DNA of 64,000 bases. It comes from Diphasiastrum complanatum (lineage: Eukaryota; Streptophyta; Lycopodiopsida; Lycopodiales; Lycopodiaceae). A program made the position numbers and the translations under genes. Numbering within the stretch: position 1 is the stretch's first letter; the number at the start of each line of letters is the position of its first letter. Below, piece after piece: positions 30,722 to 42,388 of the stretch. The notes beneath the pieces are model-generated. The model worked only from the letters and a program-made list of their open reading frames with translations, did not search any database and was not told the DNA's origin. The stretch lies in NCBI GenBank assembly GCA_029204225.1, contig CM055100.1, positions 66,098,322 to 66,162,321 of the forward strand, in the 5' to 3' direction.

Positions 30722-33274
30722 CGATTGGCCTGTCAACTATGCGGATCTCACGGAAATGGCCACGGTTTGGGGTTCATCAAGACAACTGTTGTGCAAGGTG
30801 CTGCCCACAGTGTAAGCACGGGTGCGTCCACGGTCGGGGTGGTCGACAGAACGGGGGACTTGATGAGTCAAGGTCCTGCCCTTGAGGTGTAAGCACGGTC
30901 AGTTCTCGCGGTTCGGGCCTGGCGCTGTGTGCACGTAGGACGGATGAGGCAAAGTGCTGCCTAGGGAGGTGAAAGCACGGTCTGTACCTTGTGGGGTGCG
31001 GGGCGACATATTCGAACTGTACGGGTTAACCATTGTTACAGAGATGCTGCTCGAATTCGGGTGTAAAGCACGGGTGGTTAGCTGCCGGTGCGGGATAGCT
31101 GCCGATCGTTTAGCTATAAGGGCTATCGACCAAAAAGTGGTGGGGCGTGACTGAGGCAATGTGCTGCTTAATGATGAAAGCACGGATAGTTGGAGGGGTG
31201 TCCTATGTGGGCTGATTCCATGAACAATTTGTATGGGCGCGGCCAGACAAAGGTCCGTTGGTAGGACCATCTCAAAGGGGGACCTTGTCTCTGTTACTTG
31301 TTAGTAAACCTGCCTGAGTGTCTTACTTGTATGTATTCGTGGTGAGTCTTAGTAGTCGTGCTTTGCCTGGTTTGCATGATTGCTTGTGATACAAGGAGGT
31401 GATGTCTCGAGAAGGAACCTTTTCTTTTGAAGGCTGATACCATCAAACAAAGAGGACTACAGAATCTGTGGGGCGGATTTGCAGTTCAAGTACTCACACG
31501 TGAACGACAACGAAACGACTTAATGTTTGCAAAGGATGGATGGCTAGCCTGTTTTTTGATTTAGTTTCATTTGCGAGAACGCCCACCAGACGCAAGCAGG
31601 AAGTCAAAAGTTGGAAAGGGCCATTTCAGGGGAGATCTTCTATGGAGCAGTTGGTCTTCATTTTGGGACGGCCACCTTCGGAACTGAAACTCACTGAGCA
31701 TGGGCGATATCCAGAATCTGTGCGGCGGATTTGTAGTTCAAGTACTCGCACGTGAACGAGACTCAATGTTTGCAAAGGATGGATGGCTAGCCTGTTTTTT
31801 GGGTTTGTTTCATTTGCGACAACGCCCACCAGACGCAAGCAGGAAGTCAAAAGTTGGAAAGGGCAATTTCAGGGGAGATCTTCTATAGCAGTTTGTCTTC
31901 ATTTTGGGACGGCCACCTTCAGAACTGAAACTCACTGAGCATGGGTGATATCCAGTATCAGTTGAGTTTTTTCCTCAAAGGGGAAAAGACTAGGATCCTC
32001 TTCAGAGATTGGCAACAAGTTGGATCGAGCCATAATCCTAGTAGATGGGAGGCAAAGTGTTGCAAAGGCTTTTTGTCCAAAGAACTCTACTCTAAGTCCG
32101 ATCAGCTGATTTTATAAGTGGAGGGAACTATCACACACACCTCTCTCTTGGGGCAAATTATGAATGAAAGTTGATCAAAATGGGGGCAAATTCAAGGTGA
32201 CCTAGCCATACTCACATGAGGAGACTGGCAAACTTTGGACCTAGTAAGTTGACAAGTTTTTGTTGTGGAAAGGAAAGTTTGTTATAGGCTCTCTCTGGAC
32301 CAGCAATGATGAGGAAACATATGAGTATGCTGGCTTGTGTTACGTGTAAGACAGCTGATCAATGAAGGAACTCTGAAAGTTGAGTCTTGCATGAGAGACT
32401 TGGTATTGTGAACGGACGCTAAGGGATAGTTCGCATTGAGATCGGACTAGTGCAAACTTTCGGTGCATGTGTCTGATTCAAAGGGAGCTACTTGAAGCCA
32501 AGCTCGATGTACACTTCTTGTTTTGACTGTGAGGCAACTGACCAGTGATGGAATTGTGAAAGTCAAGTTTTGCGCGATGGACATGGTGCTTCAAACAAAC
32601 GCGAACAGATAGTTCAGATGCGGATCAAAACTGGTGCGACCCTTTGGCTTTCCACGAGGTCAATGGTTACATTTGGGCTGATTCAAAGAGCTACTTCAAG
32701 CTAAGTGAGAGGTGCATTGCGGAGTACTCAATCTTTGTCTACCTTAAAGAGCCAAGATGGAAAAGTATCAAGATCAGGTTGGGACAAGGAGAGAAATCAA
32801 GGTGCAGAAGCAACAAGGCACAGAGTGGACCATAAAGTGGGCAATCAAACGATAAATCCTTTGGCTCAGGGAGCCTTGATACCTGTGCGGAACTGAACAA
32901 ATCTGGAGCTCAGGGAGCTTAACACAAAGTGCATCAAGGACAAATCAGGAGCTCAAAGGAGTTCCAAAGTCGAAAGTCAGAAACGACAGGGGCAAACATT
33001 TCAAAGAAAGGCTTCTGTCACCAGTTAATAAGGTTCTCGGGTTTTACGAAAGCGATATCAAATCTATGCTTTTCCCAGACAAAGATATATTTTCAAGTTA
33101 TGTAATTTTTCAGTACAAAGAGCTGAGCCTCCGACTTGTGGTGTGCCAGCTTCAATGTTAATAAAAAGTGGCCAATAAATTGACTACTGTGCCAAGTAGC
33201 TTAAATGTATAGTTATTTTAATTGGAAGACATCTTTACTTTAATCTGACATCTGATGAGGACATCAGATTTAAT
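30722..33274 (+). other. Non-coding interior of element 1
   Basis: The first 480 bp is a leader with five repeated stem-loops: a gtgctgcc-like left side and a gtgaaagcac-like right side. They lie at 30798-30819, 30872-30896, 30954-30978, 31044-31071 and 31161-31183. Further on, a block around 31470-31640 (caagtactc, cgtgaacgac, tttgcaaaggatggatggctagcc) is duplicated around 31730-31870. The rest has no recognised feature. It is about 95 percent alike, by eye, to 35864-38426. Confidence 0.8.
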
Positions 33275-33288
33275 AAAGGTGGGGTGGA
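33275..33288 (+). other. Polypurine tract of element 1
   Basis: aaaggtggggtgga immediately before the 3' LTR. The same tract precedes LTR D and LTR F. It is the expected plus-strand primer. Confidence 0.85.
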
Positions 33289-34532
33289 TGTTGTAAAGCT
33301 ACCTTTACAAGCTTTACTTCCGGCGCCATTGGCGCCAGCTATGTCCCCGGTGCCAGTAGCGCCCCTGCTGCTCTCGGCACCAACGGCGCCGGCGCCGCTC
33401 TTGGCGCCACTATGACCAGAATCCAGCCGGCCCCAAGTTCCTATGGCTGAAAATCTTTGATCGATTCTAACGGAGTCCAGAGAGCTCAGATCGATGTGCA
33501 ATCACTTCACACGATCTAGGCATGATTAAAGGAAGCCTGGGGATCAATAAAATCTAGAGAGAGAAAATGATATTCTAGAAAGAGAAAATCCTAGAGAGAG
33601 AAAAACGTGCTTTACCAGCTTGGGTAGAGTGCTTGGTATGAGGGGGGGTGCGGAATCCCACTAATACTATAGTGGAGTGCGGGTTGCGACTTAGGGCGAG
33701 CTCCAACCAAGTCTCATCCTCCCTTGCTGGATTGTTGTCATGGCTCTCGCCTTGGCATGGTAGCGCCCCGGAGAGTAGGGTTGGTCACACACTTTAAATG
33801 TAACCTTCTCAGAATTATCAATAAAGTGGGTTTTTCCTCAAACTGACTCTGATTACCTTCTGGGTTTCAGTGTTCGGTAAAAGCGCCAGTTGTAAGGCCG
33901 CTTCCAAATTTTTAAGTTGGCACATAGCTGAGGGTCGTATCTCAGGACGCCAGCGGTATGCCGTCGGGACCATTCGGTCCGTGGCGCCAGTGGTATGCTG
34001 TCGGGACCATTTGGTCCAGGAATTGATTGTTTCCATATCTGTCGGGGCTTGTGGTTTTGAGTGTTCCTTGCATGAACGTGAATGGGTTAAGCTCTTGGGG
34101 AACGGGCTCTAACCTGTCGGCTGAGTTGGATGGCTTGCTTGGGTGAATGTTACCTGTTTATGGATGTCCAGTCTGGCGTGGCGCTAGGTTGGCTTCCAGC
34201 GCTCGTGACGAAGCTTTCAGTTGGTTAAGTCTGATGTAAGTCAGACCGCTTGCTTGGAATGGATGTTACTCATTTGTAACAAAGCTTCGAGTTGGTCAAG
34301 TTTGATGTATGTCGGACGGCTTGCTTGGAGGGAAGTCACCCACATCGGGACCCTCAATCTGGCATGGCGCCAGGTTGGATCTCAATGTTGGTTTTTGGAA
34401 CTTCAAGTTGGTTAAGTCTGATCGTTGCTGGTGAGCTGGCTGCTTGTATGTCAAGTAGGTTTGGATGGCAAGAGTTGAAGGCTGAGAAGCTAAGTCGTGG
34501 TTCCCGGCTCCCTTTGGGATGCCTGAGCTACA
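33289..34532 (+). repeat. LTR B (complete, 1244 bp)
   Basis: Begins tgttgtaaagctacc and ends gagctaca. It has a ggcgcc-rich block at 33318-33430 in the putative U3 and an aataaa signal near 33823. It is followed directly by minus-oriented interior DNA of the host element. Confidence 0.9.
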
Positions 34533-34685
34533 CTTGTCCCAACCTGATCTTGATACATTTGCTTCTTGGCTCTTTAACGTAGGCAAAGATTGAGTACTCC
34601 GCAATGCACCTCTCACTTAGCTTGAAGTAGCTCTTTGAATCAGCCCAAATGTAACCATTGACCTCGTGGAAAGCCAAAGAGTCGC
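34533..34685 (-). mobile_element. Host element O, segment 1 (inverted interior)
   Basis: The reverse complement matches the interior of elements 1 and 2 at about 32636-32790. Its last five bases, gtcgc, are the left target duplication of element 2. The sequence resumes at 39648. Confidence 0.85.
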
Positions 34686-35849
34686 TGTTGTAAAGCTACC
34701 TTTACAAGCTTTACTTGCGGCGCCATCGACGCCAGCTAATGTCCCCGGCGCTAGCAGCGCCACTGCCGCTCCCAGCGCCAACGGCGCCGGCGCCGCTCCC
34801 GGCGCCACTGTGACCAGAATCCAGCCGGCGCCAAGTTCCTATGGCTGAAAATCTTTGATCGGTTCTAGCGAAGTCCAGAGAGCTCAGATCGATGTGCAAT
34901 CACCTCACACGATCTAGGCATGATTAAAGGAAGCCTGGGGATCAATAAAATCTAGAGAGAGAAAATGACTTTCTAGAAAGAGAAAATCCTAGAGAGAGAA
35001 AAATGTGCTTTACCAGCTTGGGTAGAGTGCTTGGTATGAGGGGGGTGCCGAATCACACCAATACTATAGGGGAGTGCGGGTTGCGACTCAGGGGGAGCTC
35101 CAACCAAGTCTCAGCCTCCCTTGCTGGAATGTTGTCATGGCTCTCGCCTTGGCATGCTAGCGCCCCGCAGACTAGGGTCGGTCACACACTTGAAATGTAA
35201 CCTTCTCAGATTTATCAATAAAGTGGGATTTTCCTCAAACTGACTCTGATTACCTTCTGGGTTTCAGTGTTCGGTAAAAGCGCCAGTTGTAAGGCCGCTT
35301 TCAAAATTTTTAACTTGGCACATAGCTGAGGGTCCAAGAACTGGCTGTTTCCATATCTGTCGCGGCTTGTGGTTCTGAGTGTTCCTTGCATGAACGTGAA
35401 TGGGTTAAGCTCTTGGGGAACGGGCTCTAACCTGTCGGCTGAGTTGGATGGCTTGCTTGGGTGGATGTTACCTGTTTATGGCTGTCCAGTCTGGCGTGGC
35501 GCAGGTTGGCTTCCAGCGCTCGTGACGAAGCTTTCAGTTGGTTAAGTCTGATGTAAGTCAGACCGCTTGCTTGGAATGGATGTTACTCGTTTGTAACGAA
35601 GCTTCGAGTTGGTTAAGTTTGATGTATGTCGGGCGGCTTGCTTGGAGGGAAGTCACCCACGTCGGGACCCCCGATCTGGCATGGCGCCAGGTTGGATCTC
35701 AATGTTAGTTTTCGGAACTTCAAGTTGGTTAAGTCTGATCGTTGTTGGCGAGTTGGCTGCTTGTATGTCAAGTGGGTTTGGATGGCAAGAGTTGAAGGCT
35801 GGGAAGCTAAGTCGTGGTTCCCGGCTCCCTTTGGGATGCCTGCGCTACA
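34686..35849 (+). repeat. LTR C (1164 bp)
   Basis: 5' LTR of element 2, tgttgtaaag to gcgctaca. Relative to LTR B and D it lacks the block with the gggaccattcggtcc-type repeats after gctgagggtc (about 35332). Confidence 0.9.
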
Positions 35850-35851
35850 TG

Positions 35852-35863
35852 TGGTATCAGAGC
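35852..35863 (+). other. Primer-binding site of element 2
   Basis: tggtatcagagc two bases after LTR C, complementary to the initiator-methionine tRNA. Confidence 0.9.
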
Positions 35864-38426
35864 CGACTGGCCGGTCAGCTATGCGGATCTCACGGAAATG
35901 GCCACGGTTCGGGGTTCATCAAGACAATTGTTGTGCAAGGTGCTGCCCACAGTGTAAGCACGGGTGCGTCCACGGTCGGGGTGGTCGGCAGAACGGGGGA
36001 CTTGATGAGTCAAAGTGCTGCCCTTGAGGTGTAAGCACGGTCAGTTCTCGCGGTTCGGGCCTGGCGCTGTCTGCACGTAGGACGGATGAGGCAAAGTGCT
36101 GCCTAGGGTGGTGAAAGCACGGTCTGTACCTTGTGGGGTGCGGGGTGACATATTCTAACTGTACGGGTTAACCATTGATACAGAGATGCTGTTCGAATTC
36201 GGGTGTAAAGCACGGGTGGTTACCTGCCGGTGCGGGATAGCTGCCGATCGTTTAGCTATAAGGGCTATCGACCAAAAAGTGGTGGGGCGTGACTGAGGCA
36301 ATGTGCTGCTTAATGGTGAAAGCACGGATAGTTGGAGGGGTGTCCTATGTGGGCTGATTCTGTGATCGATTTGTATGGGCGCGGCCAGGCAAAGGTCCGT
36401 TGGCAGGACCATCTCAAAGGGGGACCTTGCCTTTGTTACTTGTTAGTAAACCTGCCTGAGTGTCTTACTTGTACGTATTCGTGGTGAGTCTTAGTACTCG
36501 TGCTTTGCCTGATTTGCATGATTGCTTGTGATACAAGGAGGTGATGTCTCGAGAAGGAACCTTTCCTTTTGAAGGCTGATACCATTAAACAAAGAGGACT
36601 ACAGAATCTGTGGGGCGGATTTGAAGTTCAAGTACTCACACGTGAACGACAACGAAACGACTCAATGTTTGCAAAGGATGGATGGCTAGCCTGTTTCTTG
36701 GGTTAGTTTCATTTGCGACAATGCCCACCAGACGCAAGTAGGAAGTCAAAAGTTGGAAAGGGCCATTTCAGGGGAGATCTTCTATGGAGCAGTTGGTCTT
36801 CATTTTGGGACGGCCACCTTCGGAACTGAAACTCACTGAGCATGGGCGATATCCAGAATCTGTGCGACAGATTTGCAGTTCAAGTACTCGCACGTGAACG
36901 ACAACGAAATGACTCAATGTTTGCAAAGGATGGATGACTAGCCTGTTTCTTGGGTTAGTTTCATTTGCGACAACGCCCACCAGACGCAAGCAGGAAGTCA
37001 AAAGTTGGAAAGGGCAATTTCAGGGGAGATCTTCTATAGCAGTTGGTCTTCATTTTGGGATGGCCACCTTCGGAACTGAAACTCACTGAGCATGGGTGAT
37101 ATCCAGTATCAGTTGGGTTTTTCCTCAAAAGGGGAAAAGACTAGGATCCTCTTCAGAGATTGGCAACAAGTTGGATCGAGCCATAATCCTAGCAGATGGG
37201 AAGCAAAGTGTTGGAAAGGCTTTTTGTCCGAAGAACTCTACTCTAAGTCCGATCAGCTGATTTATTAAGTGGAGGGGAACTATCACACACACCTCTCTCT
37301 TGGGGCAAATTTTAGATGAAAGTTGATCAAAATGGGGGCAAATTCAAGGTGACCTAGCCATACTCACACGAGGAGACTGACGAACTTTGGACCTAATAAG
37401 TTGACAAGTTTTTGTTGTGGAAAGGAAAGTTTGTTATAGGCTTTCTCTGGACCAGCAATGATGAGGAAACATATGAGTACGCTGGTTTGTGTTACGCATA
37501 AGGCAGCTGATCAATGAAGGAACTGAGAAAGTTGAGTCTTGCATGAGAGACTTGGTATTTCGAACGGACGCTAAGGGATAGTTCGCATTGAGATCGGACT
37601 AGTGCAAACTTTCGGTGCATGTGTCTGATTCAAAGGGAGCTACTTGAAGCCAAGCTCGATGTACACTTCTTGTTTTGACTGTGAGGCAACTGACCAGTGA
37701 TGGAATTGTGAAAGTCAAGTTTTGCGCGATGGACATGGTGCTTCAAACAAACGCGAACAGATAGTTCGGATGCGGATCAAAACTGGTGCGACCCTTTGGC
37801 TTTCCACGAGGTCAATGGTTACATTTGGGCTGATTCAAAGAGCTACTTCAAGCTAAGTGAGAGGTGCATTGCGGAGTACTCAATCTTTGCCTACCTTAAA
37901 GAGCCAAGATGGAAAAGTATCAAGATCAGGCTTGGACAAGGAGAGAAATCAAGGTGCAGAAGCAACAAGGCACGGAGTGGACCATAAAGTGGGCAATCAA
38001 ACGATAAATCCTTCGGCTCAGGGAGCCTTGATACCTGTGCGGAACTGAACAAACCTGGAGCTCAGGGAGCTCAACACAAAGTGCATCAAGGACAAATCAG
38101 GAGCTCAAAGGAGTTCCAAAGTCGAAAGTCAGAAGCGACAGGGGCGAACATTTCAAAGAAAGGCCTCTGTCACCAGTTAATAAGGTTCTCGGGTTTTACG
38201 AAAGCGATATCAAATCTACGCTTTTCCCAGACAAAGATATATTTTCAAGTTATGTAATTTTTCAGTACAAAGAGCTGAACCTCCGACTTGTGGTGTGCCA
38301 GCTTCAATGTTAATAAAAAGTGGCCAGTAAATTGAGTACTGTGCCTAGTAGCTTAAATGTATAATCATTTTAATTGGGAGACACCTTTACTTTAATCTGA
38401 CATCTGATGAGGACATCAGATTTTAT
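35864..38426 (+). other. Non-coding interior of element 2
   Basis: Same organisation as the interior of element 1, including the five leader stem-loops (about 35938-36325) and the duplicated block around 36620-37020. No gag or pol motif is present. Confidence 0.8.
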
Positions 38427-38440
38427 AAAGGTGGGGTGGA
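38427..38440 (+). other. Polypurine tract of element 2
   Basis: aaaggtggggtgga directly before LTR D. Confidence 0.85.
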
Positions 38441-39647
38441 TGTTGTAAAGCTACCTTTACAAGCTTTACTTGCGGCGCCATCGGCGCCAGCTATGTCCCC
38501 GGCGCCAGCAGCGCCACTGCTGCTCCCGGCGCCAACGGCGCCGGCGCCGCTCCCGGCGCCACTGTGACCAGAATCCAGCCGGCGCCAAGTTCCTATAGCT
38601 GAAAATCTTTGATCGGTTCTAGCGAAGTCCAGAGAGCTCAGATCGATGTGCAATCACCTCACACGATCTAGGCATGATTAAAGGAAGCCTGGGGATCAAT
38701 AAAATCTAGAGAGAGAAAATGACTTTCTAGAAAGAGAAAATCCTAGAGAGAGAAAAACGTGCTTTACCAGCTTGGGTAGAGTGCTTGGTATGAGGGGGGG
38801 TGCCGAATCACACCAATACTATAGGGGAGTGCGGGTTGCGACTCAGGGCGAGCTTCAACCAAGTCTCAGCCTCCCTTGCTGGAATGTTGTCATGGCTCTC
38901 GCCTTGGCATGCTAGCGCCCCGGAGACTAGGGTCGGTCACACACTTGAAATGTAACCTTCTCAGATTTATCAATAAAGTGGGATTTTCCTCAAACTGACT
39001 CTGATTACCTTCTGGGTTTCAGTGTTCGGTAAAAGCGCCAGTTGTAAGGCCGCTTTCAAAATTTTTAACTTGGCACATAGCTGAGGGTCGTATCCGGGAC
39101 GCCAGCGGTATGCTGTCGGGACCATTTGGTCCAAGAACTGGCTGTTTCCATATCTGTCGCGGCTTGTGGTTCTGAGTGTTCCTTGCATGAACGTGAATGG
39201 GTTAAGCTCTTGGGGAACGGGCTCTAACCTGTCGGCTGAGTTGGATGGCTTGCTTGGGTGGATGTTACCTGTTTATGGCTGTCCAGTCTGGCGTGGCGCC
39301 AGGTTGGCTTCCAGCGCTCGTGACGAAGCTTTCAGTTGGTTAAGTCTGATGTAAGTCAGACCGCTTGCTTGGAATGGATGTTACTCGTTTGTAACGAAGC
39401 TTCGAGTTGGTTAAGTTTGATGTATGTCGGGCGGCTTGCTTGGAGGGAAGTCACCCACGTCGGGACCCCCGATCTGGCATGGCGCCAGGTTGGATCTCAA
39501 TGTTGGTTTTCGGAACTTCAAGTTGGTTAAGTCTGATCGTTGTTGGCAAGTTGGCTGCTTGTATGTCAAGTGGGTTTGGATGGCAAGAGTTGAAGGCTGG
39601 GAAGCTAAGTCGTGGTTCCCGGCTCCCTTTGGGATGCCTGCGCTACA
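38441..39647 (+). repeat. LTR D (1207 bp)
   Basis: 3' LTR of element 2, tgttgtaaag to gcgctaca, with the ggcgcc-rich block at 38470-38585. It is followed by the gtcgc target duplication. Confidence 0.9.
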
Positions 39648-40348
39648 GTCGCACCAGTTTGATTCGCATACGAACTATCGCTTCGCGTTTGTTTGAAGCA
39701 CCATGTCCGTCGCGCAGAACTTGACTTTCAAAATTCCATCACTGGTCAGTTGCCTCATAGTCAAAACAAGAAGTGTACCTCGAGCTTGGCTTCAAGTAGC
39801 TCTCTTTGAATCAGACACATGCACCAGAGTTTGCACTAGTCCAATCTCAACACGAACTGTGCCTTAGCGTCCGTTCGAAATACCAAGTCTCTTATGCAAG
39901 ACTAAACTTTCACAATTCTTTCATTGATTAGTTGCCTTACACGAAACACAAGCCAGTGTACTCATATGTTTTCTCATCATTGCTGCAAATCCGCCCCAGA
40001 GATTTTGTAATCCTCTTTGTTTGATGGTATCAGCCTTCAAAAGAAAGGTTCCTTCTCGAGCCATCATCTCCTTGTATCACAAGCAATCATGCAAACCAGA
40101 CAAAGCACGAGTACTAAGACTCACCACGAATACATACAAGTAAGACACTCAGGCAGGTTTACTAACAAGTAACACAGACAAGGACCCCGTTTGAGATGGT
40201 CCTGCCAACGGACCTTTGCCTGGTCGCACCCATACAAATCGATCATAGAATCAGCCCACATAGGACACCCCTCCAACTATCTGTGCTTTCACCATTAAGC
40301 AGCACATTGCCTCAGTCACGCACCACCACTTTTTGGTCAATGGCCCTT
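39648..40348 (-). mobile_element. Host element O, segment 2 (inverted interior)
   Basis: The reverse complement continues the interior from the point where segment 1 stopped (about 32640) down to about 31129. It lacks the part equivalent to about 31480-32300. It ends with ccctt, the left target duplication of element 3. Confidence 0.85.
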
Positions 40349-40610
40349 TGTTGTAAAGTTACCTTTACAGGCTTTACTTCCGTCGCCATCGGCGCCAGCT
40401 ATGTCCCCGGCGCCAGCAGCACCCCTGCTGCTCCCCGCGCCGCTGTGACCAGAATCCAGCCGGCGCCAAGTTCCTATGGCTGAAAATCTTTGATCGGTTC
40501 TAGCGGAGTCCAGAGAGCTCAGATCGATGTGCAATCACCCCACACGATCTAGGCATGATTAAAGGAAGCCTGGGGATCAATAAAATCTAGAGAGAGAAAA
40601 TGACTTTCTA
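40349..40610 (+). repeat. LTR E (3' truncated)
   Basis: The first 260 bp of the LTR, with a shortened ggcgcc block. It is joined to interior sequence by deletion. Confidence 0.85.
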
Positions 40611-41156
40611 CTTAAAGAGCCAAGATGGAAAAGTATCAAGATCAGGCTGGGACAAGGAGAGAAATCAAGGTGCAGAAGCAACAAGGCACGGAGTGGACCA
40701 TAAAGTGGGCAATCAAACGATAAATCCTTCGGCTCAGGGAGCCTTGATACCTGTGCGGAACTGAACAAATCTGGAGCTCACGGAGCTCAACACAAAGTGC
40801 ATCAAGGACAAATCAGGAGCTCAAAGGAGTTCCAAAGTCGAAAGTCAGAAACGACAGGGGTGAACATTTCAAAGAAAGGCTTCTGTCACCAGTTAATAAG
40901 GTTCTCGGGTTTTACGAAAGCGATATCAAATCTACGCTTTTCCCAGACAAAGATATATTTTCAAGTTATGTAATTTTTCAGTACAAAGAGCTGAGCCTCC
41001 GACTTGTGGTGTGTCAGCTTCAATGTTAATTAAAAGTGGCCAGTAAATTGAGTACTGTGCCAAGTAGCTTAAATGTATAGTTATTTTAATTGGGAGGCAC
41101 CTTTACTTTAATCTGACATCTGATGAGGACATCAGATTTTATAAAGGTGGGGTGGA

Positions 41157-42388
41157 TGTTGTAAAGCTACCTTTACAAGCTTTACTTCCGGCGCCATCGG
41201 AGCCAGTTATGTCCCCGGCGCCAGCAGCGCCCCTGCTGCTCCCGACGCCAACGGCGCTGGCGCCACTGTGAACAGAATCCAGTCGGCGCGAAGTTCCTAT
41301 GGCTGAAAATCTTTGATCGGTTCTAGAGGAGTCCAGAGAGCTCAGATCGATGTGCAATCACCTCACACGATCTAGGCATGATTAAAGGAAGCCTGAGGAT
41401 CAATAAAATCTAGAGAGAGAAAATGACTTTTTAGAAAGAGAAAATACTAGAGAGAAAAAAACGTGCTTTACCAGCTTGGGTAGAGTGCTTGGTATGAGGG
41501 GGGTGCCGAATCACACCAATACTATAGGGGAGTGTGGGTTGCGACTCAGGGCGAGCTCCAACCAAGTCTCAGCCTCCCTTGTTGGAATGTTGTCATGGCT
41601 CTCGCCTTGGCATGCTAGCGCCCCGGAGACTAGGGTCGGCCACACACTTGAAATGTAACCTTCTCAGATTTATCAATAAAGTGGGATTTTCCTCAAACTG
41701 ACTCTGATTACTTTCTGGGTTTCAGTGTTCGGTAAAAGCGCCAGTTGTAAAGCCGCTTTCAAAATTTTTAACTTGGCACATAGCTGAGGGTCGTATCCCG
41801 GGACGCCATCGGTATGTCGTCGGGACCATTCGGTCCGTGGCGCCAGTGGTATGCTGTCGGGACCATTTGGTCCAGGAACTGATTGTTTCCATATCTGTCG
41901 CGGCTTGTGGCTTTGAGTGTTCCTTGCATGAACGTGAATGGGTTAAGCTCTTGGGGAACGGGCTCTAACCTGTCGGCTGAGTTGGATGGCTTGCTTGGGT
42001 GGATGTTACCTGTTTATGGCTGTCCAGTCTGGCGTGGCGCTAGGTTGGCTTCCAGTGCTCGTGACGAAGCTTTCAGTTGGTTAAGTCTGATGTAAGTCAG
42101 ACCGCTTGCTTGGAATGGATGTTACTCGTTTGTAACGAAGCTTCAAGTTGGTTAAGTTTGATGTATGTCGGGCGGCTTGCTTGGAGAGAAGTCACCCACA
42201 TCGGGACCCCCTATCTGGCATGGCGCCAGGTTGGATCTCAATGTTGGTCTTCGGAACTTCAAGTTGGTTAAGTCTGATCGTTGTTGGCGAGTTGGCTGCT
42301 TGTATGTCAAGTGAGTTTGGATGGCAAGAGTTGAAGGCTGAGAAGCTAAGTCATGGTTCCCAGCTCCCTTTGGGATGCCTGCGCTACA
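41157..42388 (+). repeat. LTR F (1232 bp)
   Basis: 3' LTR of element 3, tgttgtaaag to gcgctaca, preceded by the aaaggtggggtgga tract and followed by ccctt. Confidence 0.9.

Larger units (their letters stand above)
29897..34532 (+). mobile_element. Non-autonomous LTR retrotransposon 1 (LARD-like), 5' truncated
   Basis: The 5' LTR is 29897-30707, missing its first third. The primer-binding site is at 30710-30721 and is followed by a non-coding interior of about 2.6 kb. A purine tract lies at 33275-33288, and the complete 3' LTR is 33289-34532, beginning tgttgtaaag and ending ctaca. No gag or pol similarity is found in the interior, and all open frames are under about 145 codons with no motif. 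Long LTRs with a non-coding interior fit a large retrotransposon derivative, which must use enzymes from another element. The coding relative with the same leader lies at 44644-47885. Confidence 0.85.
34686..39647 (+). mobile_element. Non-autonomous LTR retrotransposon 2 (LARD-like), complete
   Basis: A full element. The 5' LTR C is 34686-35849, the primer site 35852-35863, the interior about 2.56 kb, the purine tract 38427-38440 and the 3' LTR D 38441-39647. The 5-bp target duplication gtcgc is present at 34681-34685 and 39648-39652. The target is the interior of a minus-oriented relative, which reads on continuously once the element is removed. No protein-coding domain was found in the interior, so transposition must have been in trans. 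LTR C lacks about 85 bp present in the others, near 35333. Confidence 0.92.
40349..42388 (+). mobile_element. Non-autonomous LTR retrotransposon 3, internally deleted
   Basis: The 5' LTR E is cut at about 40610 and joined to the 3' end of the interior at a cta microhomology (40608-40610). The remaining interior runs to the purine tract 41143-41156 and the complete 3' LTR F (41157-42388). The target duplication ccctt is present at 40344-40348 and 42389-42393. The target is again the minus-oriented element O. The deletion removed most of LTR E, the primer site, the leader and most of the interior. Confidence 0.9.

Noticed and set aside
30467-30892. Repeated frames of about 140 codons (also 35609-36034) in the LTR and leader
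   Set aside because: They recur only because the LTR and leader recur. They cross the primer-binding site and contain no domain, and LTR differences change the frame between copies.
34533-40348. Autointegration of a retroelement into its own cDNA as the source of inverted interiors
   Set aside because: Considered because LTR ends abut inverted interior. The matching 5-bp duplications on both sides of elements 2 and 3 show ordinary insertion into a minus-oriented copy instead.
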